DNA of 64,000 nucleotides from Campylobacter blaseri (lineage in GTDB: Bacteria > Campylobacterota > Campylobacteria > Campylobacterales > Campylobacteraceae), in NCBI RefSeq assembly GCF_013201895.1, contig NZ_CP053841.1, positions 558,001 to 622,000 on the forward strand, in the 5' to 3' direction. How positions within the stretch are numbered: the stretch's first letter is position 1; the number at the start of each line of letters is the position of its first letter. The position numbers were made by a program, and so were the translations under genes. Below the pieces are notes generated by a model. That model worked only from the letters and a program-made list of their open reading frames with translations. It searched no databases and was not told the DNA's origin. Shown here piece by piece: positions 36,894-47,752 of the stretch.

Positions 36894-38481
36894 AATAACA
36901 TATAGGCTTGTTGTATTTATCTTAACATTTGTATTTGCTCTAGCTTTTTCGATGCCATCTTTTTTGCAAACAGAAGGCGGTAAAAAAATTAGCCTAGGGC
37001 TTGATTTACAAGGTGGGCTACATCTTCTTTTGGGTGTTGAAACAGATAAAGCGATAGAATCTAAAATAAAATCAATTGCATCTAGTATTAGTTATTCAGC
37101 TAATAAAGATGATTTATTATTAGAAAAATTTGAGATTAAACCGGAATTTTTTAAGTTTACAATATTAGATCCAGATGAGATGAATAAATTTGATTCAATA
37201 CTTAAAAAGATTGAAGGTTTGAAAATTGATAAAGTAGAACTTACTTATCAAGTTTCTTTAACTGATGCAGAAAAAGTAGCAACTATAGAGCATGCAATAG
37301 AGCAAGCTGTAAAAACTATAAGAAACAGGCTTGATCAATTTGGATTAAGTGAGCCAAGTGTTACTAGGCAAGGTGAGGGCGATATCTTGGTTGAAATTCC
37401 AGGTGTTAAAACAGGAGATGATGAAAAAAGAGCACTTGATTTAATTAGCAAATCAGCACATCTGCAACTAATGGCACTAGATGATAAAAGACAAGATCAG
37501 GCAAATACTTTAAGTAATGAGGTTGCAGCTGCTTATGGAGATATCATCTTAAAAGATGCAAAAAATGAGAACATTAAATATGTTGTAAAGCAAATTCCTG
37601 TTCTGGATGGAGAAATGCTAGTTGATGCAAAAGTTGCTTTTGATCAAAATACAAACCAACCAATCATAAATTTCACTCTAAACTCACAAGGCGCTGCTAT
37701 TTTTGGAGATTTTACAGGTGAAAATGTAGGAAAAAGACTTGCAATTGTTTTAGATAATAAAGTATATTCAGCACCAAGGATAAATGAGAGAATTGGTGGC
37801 GGTAGTGGTCAAATAAGTGGTGGTTTTACACTTGAAGAGGCAGCTGATGTTGCTATTGCCTTAAGGAGTGGGGCTTTACTTGCGCCTGTAAAACTGCTTG
37901 AGAAAAGAAGTATTGGACCAAGTTTGGGTAAAGAAAGTATTGAAAAAAGTACTATAGCTTTGGTTGGAGCTTTTGTATTAATCTTCTTATTTATGGTTTT
38001 TTATTATGGTATTGCAGGGATAATAGCAGATGTGGCACTAGTTGTAAATATACTGTTTTTGGTATCCATTATGTCGCTTTTTGGTGCAACCTTAACATTA
38101 CCAGGTATGGCAGGTATTGTCCTTACTGTTGGTATGGCAGTTGATGCTAACGTTATTATAAATGAAAGAATTAGAGAGATTTTAAGAACTGGAGGTAGTA
38201 TTAGAAGTGCTATTGAGAAGGGTTATGCAAACGCTATGAGTGCTATTATAGATGCTAACCTAACTACTCTTATAACTTCAGCTGCTTTGTATGCATATGG
38301 AACAGGTCCTATAAAAGGTTTTGCTGTAACTATGAGTATAGGTATAGTAGCATCAATGATAACAGCTATTTTAGGAACCCATGGTATATTTGATCTATTT
38401 ATTGATAAAATGGAAAAGAGTAAAAATACTAAATTATGGTTTGGATATAAAGTAAGAAAGGCAAAAAATGCAAATATTTGA
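36880..38481 (+). CDS. secD: Protein translocase subunit SecD
   Basis: The 533-residue RND-fold subunit has an N-terminal helix, then the LGLDLQGGLHLLLGVET motif, a large periplasmic P1 domain, and five C-terminal helices with GMAVDANVIINERIREE-type sequence (TVGMAVDANVIINERI). It uses the proton gradient to pull exported proteins out of SecYEG. It overlaps yajC by 14 bases and secF by 14 bases. Confidence 0.96.
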   Translation: MKKSKITYRLVVFILTFVFALAFSMPSFLQTEGGKKISLGLDLQGGLHLLLGVETDKAIESKIKSIASSISYSANKDDLLLEKFEIKPEFFKFTILDPDEMNKFDSILKKIEGLKIDKVELTYQVSLTDAEKVATIEHAIEQAVKTIRNRLDQFGLSEPSVTRQGEGDILVEIPGVKTGDDEKRALDLISKSAHLQLMALDDKRQDQANTLSNEVAAAYGDIILKDAKNENIKYVVKQIPVLDGEMLVDAKVAFDQNTNQPIINFTLNSQGAAIFGDFTGENVGKRLAIVLDNKVYSAPRINERIGGGSGQISGGFTLEEAADVAIALRSGALLAPVKLLEKRSIGPSLGKESIEKSTIALVGAFVLIFLFMVFYYGIAGIIADVALVVNILFLVSIMSLFGATLTLPGMAGIVLTVGMAVDANVIINERIREILRTGGSIRSAIEKGYANAMSAIIDANLTTLITSAALYAYGTGPIKGFAVTMSIGIVASMITAILGTHGIFDLFIDKMEKSKNTKLWFGYKVRKAKNANI

Positions 38482-39439
38482 TAAAGAAAAAAAATATAAT
38501 TTTATGGGCGTTCGCCATATCTTTCTTGCCATATCTTTGTTTTTAGTATTGGGATCTATTGTTTCAATTTTTACAAAAGGTATTAATTACGGTATTGATT
38601 TTGCTGGTGGAACATTAGTACAAATAAAATATGATAAAGCCGCACCAATTAGTCAGATTAGAGAAACTCTTGATAGTTTAGAGGCTTTTAAAAGTGTTAG
38701 TGTTACTGAGTTTGGAAGCAAAGAAGAAGTTACTGTTAGATATTCAGGCTCAAACGACTCTTTAGGAGCTGATCCTGGTAAAAATATCGCAGAAATTTTA
38801 AAAGATACAGGTAACTTTGAAATAAGAATGGTAAGTATAGTTGGACCTAAAGTTGGAGGAGAGTTAAGAAAAAAAGGAATTATGGCACTTAGTGTATCGC
38901 TAATTCTTATTTTAATCTACATAGCTTTTAGGTTTGAATGGCGTTTTTCATTAGCTGCTATTGTTGCTGAAATTCACGATGTTATAATAGCTATAGGTGT
39001 AATATCATTTTTCCAAATTGATGTAAATTTAGATACCTTGGCTGCCATTTTAACCATAATAGGTTACTCTTTGAATGATACTATTATAGTATTTGATAGG
39101 ATTAGAGAAAATATTCAAGATACAAAAGAGGGAGATCTTGCTACACTTATTAACTCATCTTTATCTCAAACACTATCAAGAACAATACTAACATCATTTA
39201 CAACTCTTATTGCCGTTGTTATACTATTTGTATTTGGTGGAGATATGATACATGATTTTTCATTTATAATGTTAATTGGTGTTATAGTTGGTACTCTTAG
39301 CTCTATATTTATAGGTTCACAAGGTTTATTATGGCTTAAGTTTAGCATTAAAGACTATAGAGAGATGTTGGCTGCTAAGAAAAAAAGAGAAAAAGAAAAA
39401 GAAAGAATGCGCGCTATGTATGAAAAAGGCGTGGTATAA
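38468..39439 (+). CDS. secF: Protein translocase subunit SecF
   Basis: The 323-residue partner of SecD has an N-terminal helix, the GINYGIDFAGGTLVQIKYD motif and six helices in all, with IIGYSLNDTIIVFDRIREN in the core. The C-terminal tail is strongly basic (KKKREKEKERMR), likely ribosome- or lipid-facing. It is translationally coupled to secD and followed eleven bases later by a small membrane-protein gene. Confidence 0.96.
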   Translation: MQIFDKEKKYNFMGVRHIFLAISLFLVLGSIVSIFTKGINYGIDFAGGTLVQIKYDKAAPISQIRETLDSLEAFKSVSVTEFGSKEEVTVRYSGSNDSLGADPGKNIAEILKDTGNFEIRMVSIVGPKVGGELRKKGIMALSVSLILILIYIAFRFEWRFSLAAIVAEIHDVIIAIGVISFFQIDVNLDTLAAILTIIGYSLNDTIIVFDRIRENIQDTKEGDLATLINSSLSQTLSRTILTSFTTLIAVVILFVFGGDMIHDFSFIMLIGVIVGTLSSIFIGSQGLLWLKFSIKDYREMLAAKKKREKEKERMRAMYEKGVV

Positions 39440-39449
39440 AGGATTATAA

Positions 39450-39788
39450 ATGAATTGGGGAAGAGTTGTTCATGTATTTTTTGCTCTTATGAGTTTAACT
39501 ACAATTGCTGGGTATTTATACATGCATAGTGGAGTGTCACTTTTTATAGCTGCAAGTGTAAATTTAATATCTACTTTGTTAAAAATTGGTGTAAAAAATA
39601 TTCTTTCAGCAGAGCTTTTTGCAACTTCATTGGTAGCTGATTTGCATTTAATACCTGCTTTTATAATTTATATCGTATCACAAGATATGATTTTAATATA
39701 CTCACTTGTAATAAGTGCAGGAGTTGCAAATATTTTTTCCATGATTTTAACAATTGTTGAAGCAGCAAAAGAAAGAGATGAGTACTAG
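39450..39788 (+). CDS. Small integral membrane protein, unknown function
   Basis: A 112-residue protein with three or four membrane helices (about residues 5-24, 28-46, 63-80 and 82-104) and a short charged C-terminus. I recognise it only as a conserved small protein lying between secF and leuS in Campylobacter. Its spacing (eleven bases after secF, nine before leuS) places it in the sec-leuS operon. No motif gives a function. Confidence 0.75.
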   Translation: MNWGRVVHVFFALMSLTTIAGYLYMHSGVSLFIAASVNLISTLLKIGVKNILSAELFATSLVADLHLIPAFIIYIVSQDMILIYSLVISAGVANIFSMILTIVEAAKERDEY

Positions 39789-39796
39789 GAGATTAA

Positions 39797-42244
39797 ATGA
39801 GTTATAATGCTAAAGAGATAGAGCAAAAATGGCAAAAAATATGGTTAGAAAATGGCGAGTTTGAACCAAAGGACAATTATAGTCTAGAAAAAAAATACAT
39901 TTTAAGTATGTTTCCATATCCTAGTGGCAGGATTCATATGGGTCATGTTAGAAACTACTCTATTGGAGATGCTTTGGCTAGGTATTATAGAAAAAATGAT
40001 TTTAATGTGCTTCATCCAATAGGTTATGATAGCTTTGGAATGCCTGCTGAAAATGCTGCCATAAAACATAATGTTCATCCAAGAGCTTGGACATATGAAA
40101 ACATTGATTATATGACTAAAGAGCTTGATAGATTAGGATTTTCATTTTCCAAAAAAAGAATGCTTGCAACTTCGGATCCTCTTTATACAAAATGGGAACA
40201 AGAATTTTTTATAAAGCTTTATGAAAAAGGTTTAATTTATAGAAAAAATGCAATTGTAAATTGGTGCGAAAATGATCAAACTGTTTTAGCAAATGAGCAA
40301 GTTGAGGATGGTAAGTGCTGGAGATGTGGAAATGAAGTTATCCAAAAAGATATGCCAGGATACTATCTTAAGATAACAAAATATGCTGAAGAACTTTTGC
40401 AAGATTTGAAAACACTTGAGGGAAAATGGCCAAGTCAAGTTATAACTATGCAAGAAAATTGGATAGGGAAAAGTTTTGGACTTGAGTTCAAATTTAAATT
40501 TGATAATGAAACAAGAGATAAACTTGATGGCATAGGTGGTTTTAGTGTATTTACAACAAGAGCTGATACTATTTATGGTGTGACATATACAGCTTTAGCG
40601 CCTGAACATAGTGTGATAAAAAAACTTTTAGAAAAAAACTTGCTTGATGAATCTGTGGCTGCAAAGATCAAAAATATATTAAAACAAAGCCCTAGAGAGC
40701 GTCAAAGTAAAGATAAAGATGGTGTGTTTTTAGGTATATATGTCATTCATCCTTTAACTGGTGAAAAGATTCCTGTTTGGATGGCAAATTTTGTCCTTAT
40801 AGAATATGGTGGAGGTGCTGTTATGTCTGTTCCTGCACATGATGAAAGAGATTATGAATTTGCTAAAAAATTTGGACTAGATATTAAACAAGTAGTAAAA
40901 CCAGATGATGATAAGTCTATTTGCGATGAGGCTTTTGTAGATGATGGTGTGTTGATTGAATCAGCTGAGTTTAGCGGTATGGATTCAAAAAGTGCAAGAA
41001 AAGCTATAATAGAAAAATTTGAACAAGATGGAATAGGCAAAAAAGTAATTAACTATAAACTTCGTGATTGGGGTGTTAGTCGTCAAAGATATTGGGGAGC
41101 TCCTATTCCTATAATTCACTGTCCTGATTGTGGTTTAGTTTTTGAAAAGTTAGAAAATTTACCAGTTACCCTGCCTGATGATGTTGCTATAACAGGAGAG
41201 GGAAGCCCTTTAGATAGACATCCAAGTTGGAAATTTACGACATGTCCAAAATGTGGAAAACAGGCTAAAAGAGAGACAGATACACTAGATACATTCTTTG
41301 AGTCGAGTTGGTATTTTGCAAGATTTGCAAGTGATGATAAAACTTGGAAGGATGTAGCTTTTGATAAAAAGAGTGTTGATTACTGGATGGGTGTCGATCA
41401 ATACATTGGTGGAATTGAACACGCAATCTTACATCTTTTGTATGCAAGATTTTTTCAAAAAGCACTAAGAGATTTAGGGTATTTAAGAGATGATGAGCCA
41501 TTTTCTAATCTTTTAACACAAGGAATGGTTTTAAAAGATGGTGCAAAGATGAGTAAGTCAAAGGGTAATGTTGTTGATCCTGATGAGCTTATTGAAAAAT
41601 ATGGAGCCGATACAGCAAGACTTTTTATACTTTTTGCCGCTCCGCCACAAAAAGAACTTGAGTGGAATGATAGTGCTGTTGAAGGTGCTTATAAGTTTTT
41701 AAATAGACTTTATGACAGATCAAGCAATGTAATAAAAACAGATAAAATTCCAAAAATTAATCATTCAAATTTAAATAAAGATGAAAAATATGCAAGAATG
41801 AAAGTATATGAAGCACTCAAAAAATCAAATGAAGTTTATACTAGTAGTTTTGCATTTAATACCCTAATTGCTGCTTGTATGGAGGCTTTAAATGCCTTAA
41901 ATGCGCAAGAAAATAAAGAGGTATTAACAGAGGGGTATTTTATAATATTAAATTTATTAGAACCAATTGTTCCACACATTGCACATGAACTTAGTCAAAG
42001 CATATTTAATAAGGCAAACTTTGGCAAGATTGATCTATTAGATGAAGTTTTTGAGCAAGATACAATAAGCTTAGCGGTAACTGTAAATGGGAAAAGAAGA
42101 GCACAGATTGAAGTTAGTTCTGACACAAGTGAAGAAGATATTATAAATACAGCAAAAGATAGTGTTAAGAAGTGGCTAGAAGAAAAAGAGATTATTAAGC
42201 AAATTTATGTAAAAGAAAAGCTTGTAAATTTTGTTATAAAGTAG
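39797..42244 (+). CDS. leuS: Leucyl-tRNA synthetase
   Basis: The 815-residue class I synthetase has the HMGH signature in [12 protein letters not shown], the KMSKSKGN motif near residue 580, a CP1 editing domain with TTRADTIYG and DERDYEFA, and a zinc-like CxxC pair (WRCGNEV / CPDCGLVF / CPKCGK). Length is usual for Campylobacter. It sits in an operon with the sec genes and lptE. Confidence 0.97.
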   Translation: MSYNAKEIEQKWQKIWLENGEFEPKDNYSLEKKYILSMFPYPSGRIHMGHVRNYSIGDALARYYRKNDFNVLHPIGYDSFGMPAENAAIKHNVHPRAWTYENIDYMTKELDRLGFSFSKKRMLATSDPLYTKWEQEFFIKLYEKGLIYRKNAIVNWCENDQTVLANEQVEDGKCWRCGNEVIQKDMPGYYLKITKYAEELLQDLKTLEGKWPSQVITMQENWIGKSFGLEFKFKFDNETRDKLDGIGGFSVFTTRADTIYGVTYTALAPEHSVIKKLLEKNLLDESVAAKIKNILKQSPRERQSKDKDGVFLGIYVIHPLTGEKIPVWMANFVLIEYGGGAVMSVPAHDERDYEFAKKFGLDIKQVVKPDDDKSICDEAFVDDGVLIESAEFSGMDSKSARKAIIEKFEQDGIGKKVINYKLRDWGVSRQRYWGAPIPIIHCPDCGLVFEKLENLPVTLPDDVAITGEGSPLDRHPSWKFTTCPKCGKQAKRETDTLDTFFESSWYFARFASDDKTWKDVAFDKKSVDYWMGVDQYIGGIEHAILHLLYARFFQKALRDLGYLRDDEPFSNLLTQGMVLKDGAKMSKSKGNVVDPDELIEKYGADTARLFILFAAPPQKELEWNDSAVEGAYKFLNRLYDRSSNVIKTDKIPKINHSNLNKDEKYARMKVYEALKKSNEVYTSSFAFNTLIAACMEALNALNAQENKEVLTEGYFIILNLLEPIVPHIAHELSQSIFNKANFGKIDLLDEVFEQDTISLAVTVNGKRRAQIEVSSDTSEEDIINTAKDSVKKWLEEKEIIKQIYVKEKLVNFVIK

Positions 42245-42249
42245 GAAAA

Positions 42250-42798
42250 ATGAGACGATTTATATATGTTTTTTTATTAGTTTTTTTAGTGGGGTGTGGG
42301 TATAAACCAGTTTCTAAAATAAGTGATAATATCTTAGCTGATAGTGTTTTTGTTGATGTTAGCATGAGTAAAACCGATCCACAAAACACCGTTGCTATAA
42401 AAGATGCTGTTAGAAGTGGTATTGTAAGTAGACTCCATAAAAGATTAGCACCAAGAGATATAGCTCAAACATATATAATCGCCTCTATTCAATCACTGAG
42501 CTTTTCAGTATTAGCTTACGATCAATATGGTTATGCAACATCTTATAGAGCAAATTTAGCTCTAAATTTTAAAACAAAATTAAAAGATGGATCTGTTGTA
42601 AACATAAAAGGTGTGGGAGATCATGATTTTCGTGTAACAAGGGTTGCAAAAACCAAAAGAGATACAAGTTCTGTTATAAGTGATAAAGAGAGATATGATG
42701 CTATACAAAATGCCTCATCACAGGCATTTAATGAGTTTATTGCAACTTTAGCCATAAGAAGTTTTAAAGAACAAAAAGAAGTTAATGCAACTAAATAA
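42250..42798 (+). CDS. lptE: LptE-like outer membrane lipoprotein
   Basis: The 182-residue product has a lipoprotein signal with lipobox FLVGCGYKP, the C-G-Y start typical of LptE/RlpB. The mature part has the strand-rich pattern of the family (SVFVDVSMSKTDPQNTVAIKDAVRSGI). LptE plugs LptD for lipopolysaccharide insertion. It is five bases after leuS and overlaps folC by 14 bases. Sequence conservation in this family is low, so the call leans partly on the conserved position beside leuS. Confidence 0.75.
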   Translation: MRRFIYVFLLVFLVGCGYKPVSKISDNILADSVFVDVSMSKTDPQNTVAIKDAVRSGIVSRLHKRLAPRDIAQTYIIASIQSLSFSVLAYDQYGYATSYRANLALNFKTKLKDGSVVNIKGVGDHDFRVTRVAKTKRDTSSVISDKERYDAIQNASSQAFNEFIATLAIRSFKEQKEVNATK

Positions 42799-43939
42799 AT
42801 ATTTACAAAACAAACCTATTTTTTACAAAAAAATAGATTATACAAGAATGCCAAGAGCCTATAAAAGCATTAAAGATAAGCTTCCAAAAAAAGAGATAAT
42901 TCATATAGTTGGCACAAATGGAAAGGGTAGTACAGGGCGTTTTTTAACACTCCATTTAGAAGCACTAGGATATAAAGTAGGGCACTTTACAAGCCCTCAT
43001 ATTTTTAAATTTAATGAGAGATTTTATCTAAATGGTAAAGATGCAAGCGATGAAGAGCTTGAGTTAGCACATGAGTATCTTTTTAGCATATTAAATGATG
43101 AGTTCAGAGAGACACTTAGTTATTTTGAATATGCAACTTTTTTAGCGATTATTTTATTTAAAAATTGTGATTATATTATTTTAGAAGCTGGCATGGGTGC
43201 TGAGTATGATTCTACAAATTTATTCCCTAAAAAACTTAGCGTTTTTACTCCAATAGGTCTTGATCATACTGAAATTTTAGGTGATACGATAGAGAAGATA
43301 AGTAAAACAAAACTAATTAGCATGGCTAAAAATAGTGTTGTAAATAGTGATATGAACGAAGTTTCTAAAAATATAGCTAGAGATATTGCAATAAAAAATA
43401 GCGTTAATTTAAAGTTTTCAAATGAAGTTTTAGATGAATTTGATAAAAAAGAGATAAATAATTATGTTAAGAAATTTGATCTTCCTAAGTTTCAAATTTC
43501 AAATTTATCTCTAGCAACGGCTGCTTTAAAAATGTTAAATTTACAGCCAAATTATAAAAACCTAAAAAAACTTAATTTAAAAGGGCGACTTGAAAAGATA
43601 CTTCCAAATTTAACAATTGATGTTGGGCATAATGATCTTGCAGCAACTAATATACTAAACGAGTTTAGCGGGAAAAAGATTGTTTTAATCTATAACTCTT
43701 TTTTAGATAAGGATTATAAAAAAATATTAAGAGATCTAATGCCTATTATAAAAAGAGTTGAAATTTATGAATATGAAAGCAAGGATAGGAAACTAGCTAC
43801 AAAAGAAATCATAGATGAGTTAAAGCTTTTAGGGATAAAATGTAGTAAATTTACTAAGATTGAAAATAGTGAAAATTATCTTCTTTTTGGCTCTTTTATG
43901 CTTGTAGAAAATTTCTTAAAAAATGAGGTGGAAAATTAA
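42785..43939 (+). CDS. folC: Folylpolyglutamate/dihydrofolate synthase
   Basis: The 384-residue Mur-ligase-family enzyme adds glutamate to folates. It has the ATP loop VGTNGKGSTGRFL, the TSPHIFKFNERF motif, and LEAGMGAEYDSTN near the middle. The C-terminal domain is shorter than in E. coli (384 versus about 420 residues), usual in epsilonproteobacteria. It overlaps lptE by 14 bases and the M23 peptidase gene by 17 bases, indicating tight coupling. Confidence 0.93.
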   Translation: MQLNKYLQNKPIFYKKIDYTRMPRAYKSIKDKLPKKEIIHIVGTNGKGSTGRFLTLHLEALGYKVGHFTSPHIFKFNERFYLNGKDASDEELELAHEYLFSILNDEFRETLSYFEYATFLAIILFKNCDYIILEAGMGAEYDSTNLFPKKLSVFTPIGLDHTEILGDTIEKISKTKLISMAKNSVVNSDMNEVSKNIARDIAIKNSVNLKFSNEVLDEFDKKEINNYVKKFDLPKFQISNLSLATAALKMLNLQPNYKNLKKLNLKGRLEKILPNLTIDVGHNDLAATNILNEFSGKKIVLIYNSFLDKDYKKILRDLMPIIKRVEIYEYESKDRKLATKEIIDELKLLGIKCSKFTKIENSENYLLFGSFMLVENFLKNEVEN

Positions 43940-44789
43940 AACCTACATTACTATTTTAGATAAAAACGGCAACAAAAAGTATGAATTTTCTCCAAATTTT
44001 ATGGGTAATTTAAAGCTTTTTATAGGGGTTTTAGTTGCTATTTTTATCATTATTTTTTTGCTTCTAATATTTTTAGTTTATAAAAACTCAAATATGAAAA
44101 AAAATATATCATTTTTATATACTAAAAATATAGAGCTATTTAAAGCCAATAACGAATTAACCAAAGACAAAGCAGACCTTAATAGACAGTTGAATGGAAA
44201 TGATGATGTTTTTAGTGAGTTAAGGCTGGCGTTAGAACTTGATAGTGTTGTTAACTCATTAAATGAGAGTGGCGATGGAAGAAAAATTGGAATGGATAAA
44301 AAACTTGAGGGTAAGTTTGTAAAATCCATACCAAATGGAGTTCCATTAAATTTCAAAGGCATTACAGATAATTATGGCATTAGAATTCATCCAATAAGTA
44401 AAGTAGAGAAATTTCATCAAGGAATTGATTTAAGAGCAAGTGTGGGAACACCTCTATATGCAACAGCCAACGGTGTTGTAGAATATAGCGGTATGACCTC
44501 TTCTGGTTATGGCTATCTAGTTATAATCTCACATAATTTTGGCTTTGAAACTAGATATGCGCATATGCAAAATAAACAGGTTGTAAGAGCAGGTGAGTTT
44601 ATAAAAAAAGGTGATTTGATAGGCTATAGTGGAAACACAGGCTATAGCACAGGCCCACATCTCCACTACGAAGTAAGATTTTTAAGCAGAACACTTGATC
44701 CTATAAATTTTATGAAATTTAATAATATATTTTATGATGAACGAAAAGTTCCATGGCAGGCACTAGTAAAAGCAATAGATGATTTTTAA
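43923..44789 (+). CDS. Membrane-anchored M23 (LytM) peptidoglycan endopeptidase
   Basis: The 288-residue protein has a cytoplasmic stub, one membrane helix at about residues 32-55, a short coiled coil (about 60-100) and a periplasmic LytM domain. The zinc-site motifs are complete: HQGIDL and HLHYE, with a SHNFGFETRYAHM segment, so it should be an active enzyme rather than an EnvC-type activator. Such enzymes trim cross-links and affect cell shape in Campylobacter and Helicobacter. Which shape gene it matches cannot be decided here. Confidence 0.9.
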   Translation: MRWKIKTYITILDKNGNKKYEFSPNFMGNLKLFIGVLVAIFIIIFLLLIFLVYKNSNMKKNISFLYTKNIELFKANNELTKDKADLNRQLNGNDDVFSELRLALELDSVVNSLNESGDGRKIGMDKKLEGKFVKSIPNGVPLNFKGITDNYGIRIHPISKVEKFHQGIDLRASVGTPLYATANGVVEYSGMTSSGYGYLVIISHNFGFETRYAHMQNKQVVRAGEFIKKGDLIGYSGNTGYSTGPHLHYEVRFLSRTLDPINFMKFNNIFYDERKVPWQALVKAIDDF

Positions 44790-44797
44790 AGGTTATT

Positions 44798-47752
44798 ATG
44801 CAAGCAAAAGTTTATGAGTATTTTTTAAAAAACAAAAAAGATATATTAATATGTGAAAATGATAAAGAGGCATTAACTTGTCAAGATGCTTTAAAATTTT
44901 TAGGATTTGAAACATATGTTTTGCCTGATTTTAGAGCTGAATACGGCGATGATTTGCGATCATACTATGAAGAGCTAATTGGCATAAGTAAAGAGTTAAG
45001 CGGATATTATAAGAGTAAAAATAAAAATAAAATCATAATCTCACCAATAAAAACTATACTAAAAAAACTACCAGCTAAAAAACACCTGCAAATAAAATCC
45101 ATTAATTTTGGTGATAAGATAAATTTAAATGAGCTAAAAGATGAGATAATTCGTTTTGGATATGAGGTTGTTGATATAGTTGAGATGAGCGGTGAGGTTA
45201 GTTTTAGAGGTGAGATAATTGATATTTTTCCTGTTGGAGAAAATGAACCTTATAGGATACTTTTAGATGAAGATTTAGTTGAAAGTATTAGAGTTTTTGA
45301 TGAAACTACACAGATAAGTGAAAAAAAAGAGTACGAAAGTGTTGAAATTTCGCCATTTATAGCAAGTTTAAGCGAAGATGAGTATGAAAAAACAACAAAA
45401 GAGATAGAGAGTTTGGATACTAATTCGCTAATTAGTGATTTAAACTCACTTGGGTTTTGGGCGATTGATGATTTTATAGATTATTTAGATAGTTTTAGCC
45501 ATATAAGTGTTAAAAAATTTGATGAAGATGAATTTAGCTATGTAAAGAATATAATTAAAAAATTTGAAATAATTCCACAGCCTATAAATTTTAAAGACTT
45601 TGATACTACTTTTTCAAATGAACTTCTTAGTTTTCACAAAGAAAAAAAGATTAAAATTTTAGCAAAAAATAGTGCTATTTTTGAAAGTTTAGAGTTAACC
45701 CCAAAAGATAATTTAGAGCTTATCATAAGTGATTTGGTTATAAATTTAATCTCAAAAGATGAGTTAGTAATCTCTTTAAATAAATTTAAAAAGAAAAAAA
45801 GAGTTAAAAAAACTAGCATTATAATTGATGAACTTAAGGTTGGCGATTTTGTAGTTCATGAAGAGTATGGTGTTGGTAAATTTATGGGCTTAGAGCTTGC
45901 AACTGTTATGGGTTCACAGCGTGAGTTTGTAAGTATAATCTACCAAAACAACGATAAACTGCTTTTGCCTGTTGAAAATCTAAATATGATAGATAGATAT
46001 ATTGCAAGTGGTGTTGCAATTTTGGATAGGCTAGGCAAGGGTAGCTTTGCAAAAATCAAAGAAAAAGTAAGAGCCAAACTTTTTGCCATAGCTTCAAAGA
46101 TTATTGAAATTGCTGCAAAAAGAGAGTTGGTTGAAGGTAAGATAATAAAATCAGACTTTGTAGAATACTCTAAATTTTTACAAGAAGCAGGGTTTGAATA
46201 TACAAAAGATCAGCAAACTTGTGTTGATGCTATTTTAAAAGATTTAAAAAGTGGTAAAGTAATGGATAGACTTGTAAGTGGTGATGTTGGTTTTGGAAAG
46301 ACTGAGATTGCTATGAATGCCATTTTTGCAACTGTAAAAAGCGGTTATCAAGCACTATTTTTTGTTCCAACAACACTTCTTTCATCACAACATTATCAAA
46401 GTTTAGTTAAGAGATTTGAAGATTTTAATATACCTGTTTTTAGACTTGATAGATTTACCACAACTGCTGGAAAAAATGCTTTAAAAAAAGCTCTTTTTGA
46501 CAAAGTACCTTTAGTTTGCGTTGGAACACATTCTCTTTTAAATTTACAAGCTAATAATATCGGTCTTATAGTGATAGATGAAGAGCATAAATTTGGGGTT
46601 AAGCAAAAAGAAAAATTAAAAGCAATCTCAGCAAATTCACATCTTCTAAGCATAAGCGCTACACCAATTCCTAGAAGTTTAAATATGGCACTTAGCTCAA
46701 TTAAAAGTTATAGCACACTTGCAACCCCACCAAGTGACAGATTAGATGTTAGAACTTTGGTTAAAGAGTGGGATGAAAAAGTTATAAAAGAGGCCATTTC
46801 TAGGGAATTAAGAAGAGGCGGGCAGGTATTTTATGTCCATAATAGAATTTCAACCATAGATGAGGTTAAAAAATCTCTACTTAGAATTTTTCCAAATTTA
46901 AAAATTTTAATTTTACACTCTCAAATTGATATGAAAACAACAGAGCTTGAAGTTGAAAAGTTTTTAAATAAAGAGTATGACTTAATGCTTTGCACTAGCA
47001 TTGTCGAGAGTGGAATTCATATGCCAAATGCAAACACGATAATAATAGAAAATGCAAACAACTTTGGAATTGCCGATCTTCATCAGCTTCGCGGAAGGGT
47101 TGGAAGAAGTGATAAACAGGGGTATTGTTATTATTTAATTGAAGATAAAAACACATTAACACAAGACTCTTTAAAGAGACTAGTAGCACTTGAAAACAAC
47201 TCATTTTTGGGTTCTGGCTCTGTGCTTGCTTACCATGATTTAGAAATTCGTGGCGGTGGAAATTTAGTTGGTGAAGCTCAAAGTGGACATATAGAGGCTA
47301 TTGGATATAGTCTTTATCTAAAAATGCTTGAAGATGAGATAAATGCACTTTTAAACAAAAAGGCAAAAGTTTTAAGTAGTGTTGATATGAAACTTAGTAT
47401 AAATGCCTTTTTAAATAGCGAATATATTAAAGAAGATAGAATTAGATTAGAGCTTTATAGAAGACTTAGTAAGGCAAATGAGGTTAATGAAATTTATGAA
47501 ATTAGTGGCGAAATGGAAGATAGGTTTGGAAAACCTGATGTTTATACTAAACAATTTTTAGATATTATGCTTATAAAAATAATGGCAAATAAGCTAAATA
47601 TAAAATCAATCTCTAATTATGAAATGAATATCTCATATGTAAAATTTGATGATAGCAAGGTTGTTTTAAAATCAAGAAGCAAAGATGATGATGACATAAT
47701 AGATACGCTTTTATCACATCTTAGAAAGGAGCTTAAAAGTGGATTGGTCTAA
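44798..47752 (+). CDS. mfd: Transcription-repair coupling factor
   Basis: The 984-residue DNA translocase removes RNA polymerase stalled at lesions and recruits UvrA. The N-terminal UvrB-like module has FRGEIIDIFP, the RNA-polymerase-interacting domain begins KVGDFVVHEEYGVGKFMG, and the RecG-like motor has SGDVGFGKTE (Walker A) and VIDEEHKFG (motif II). It is shorter than the 1148 residues in E. coli, as usual in Campylobacter. It overlaps the next gene by 14 bases. Confidence 0.96.
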   Translation: MQAKVYEYFLKNKKDILICENDKEALTCQDALKFLGFETYVLPDFRAEYGDDLRSYYEELIGISKELSGYYKSKNKNKIIISPIKTILKKLPAKKHLQIKSINFGDKINLNELKDEIIRFGYEVVDIVEMSGEVSFRGEIIDIFPVGENEPYRILLDEDLVESIRVFDETTQISEKKEYESVEISPFIASLSEDEYEKTTKEIESLDTNSLISDLNSLGFWAIDDFIDYLDSFSHISVKKFDEDEFSYVKNIIKKFEIIPQPINFKDFDTTFSNELLSFHKEKKIKILAKNSAIFESLELTPKDNLELIISDLVINLISKDELVISLNKFKKKKRVKKTSIIIDELKVGDFVVHEEYGVGKFMGLELATVMGSQREFVSIIYQNNDKLLLPVENLNMIDRYIASGVAILDRLGKGSFAKIKEKVRAKLFAIASKIIEIAAKRELVEGKIIKSDFVEYSKFLQEAGFEYTKDQQTCVDAILKDLKSGKVMDRLVSGDVGFGKTEIAMNAIFATVKSGYQALFFVPTTLLSSQHYQSLVKRFEDFNIPVFRLDRFTTTAGKNALKKALFDKVPLVCVGTHSLLNLQANNIGLIVIDEEHKFGVKQKEKLKAISANSHLLSISATPIPRSLNMALSSIKSYSTLATPPSDRLDVRTLVKEWDEKVIKEAISRELRRGGQVFYVHNRISTIDEVKKSLLRIFPNLKILILHSQIDMKTTELEVEKFLNKEYDLMLCTSIVESGIHMPNANTIIIENANNFGIADLHQLRGRVGRSDKQGYCYYLIEDKNTLTQDSLKRLVALENNSFLGSGSVLAYHDLEIRGGGNLVGEAQSGHIEAIGYSLYLKMLEDEINALLNKKAKVLSSVDMKLSINAFLNSEYIKEDRIRLELYRRLSKANEVNEIYEISGEMEDRFGKPDVYTKQFLDIMLIKIMANKLNIKSISNYEMNISYVKFDDSKVVLKSRSKDDDDIIDTLLSHLRKELKSGLV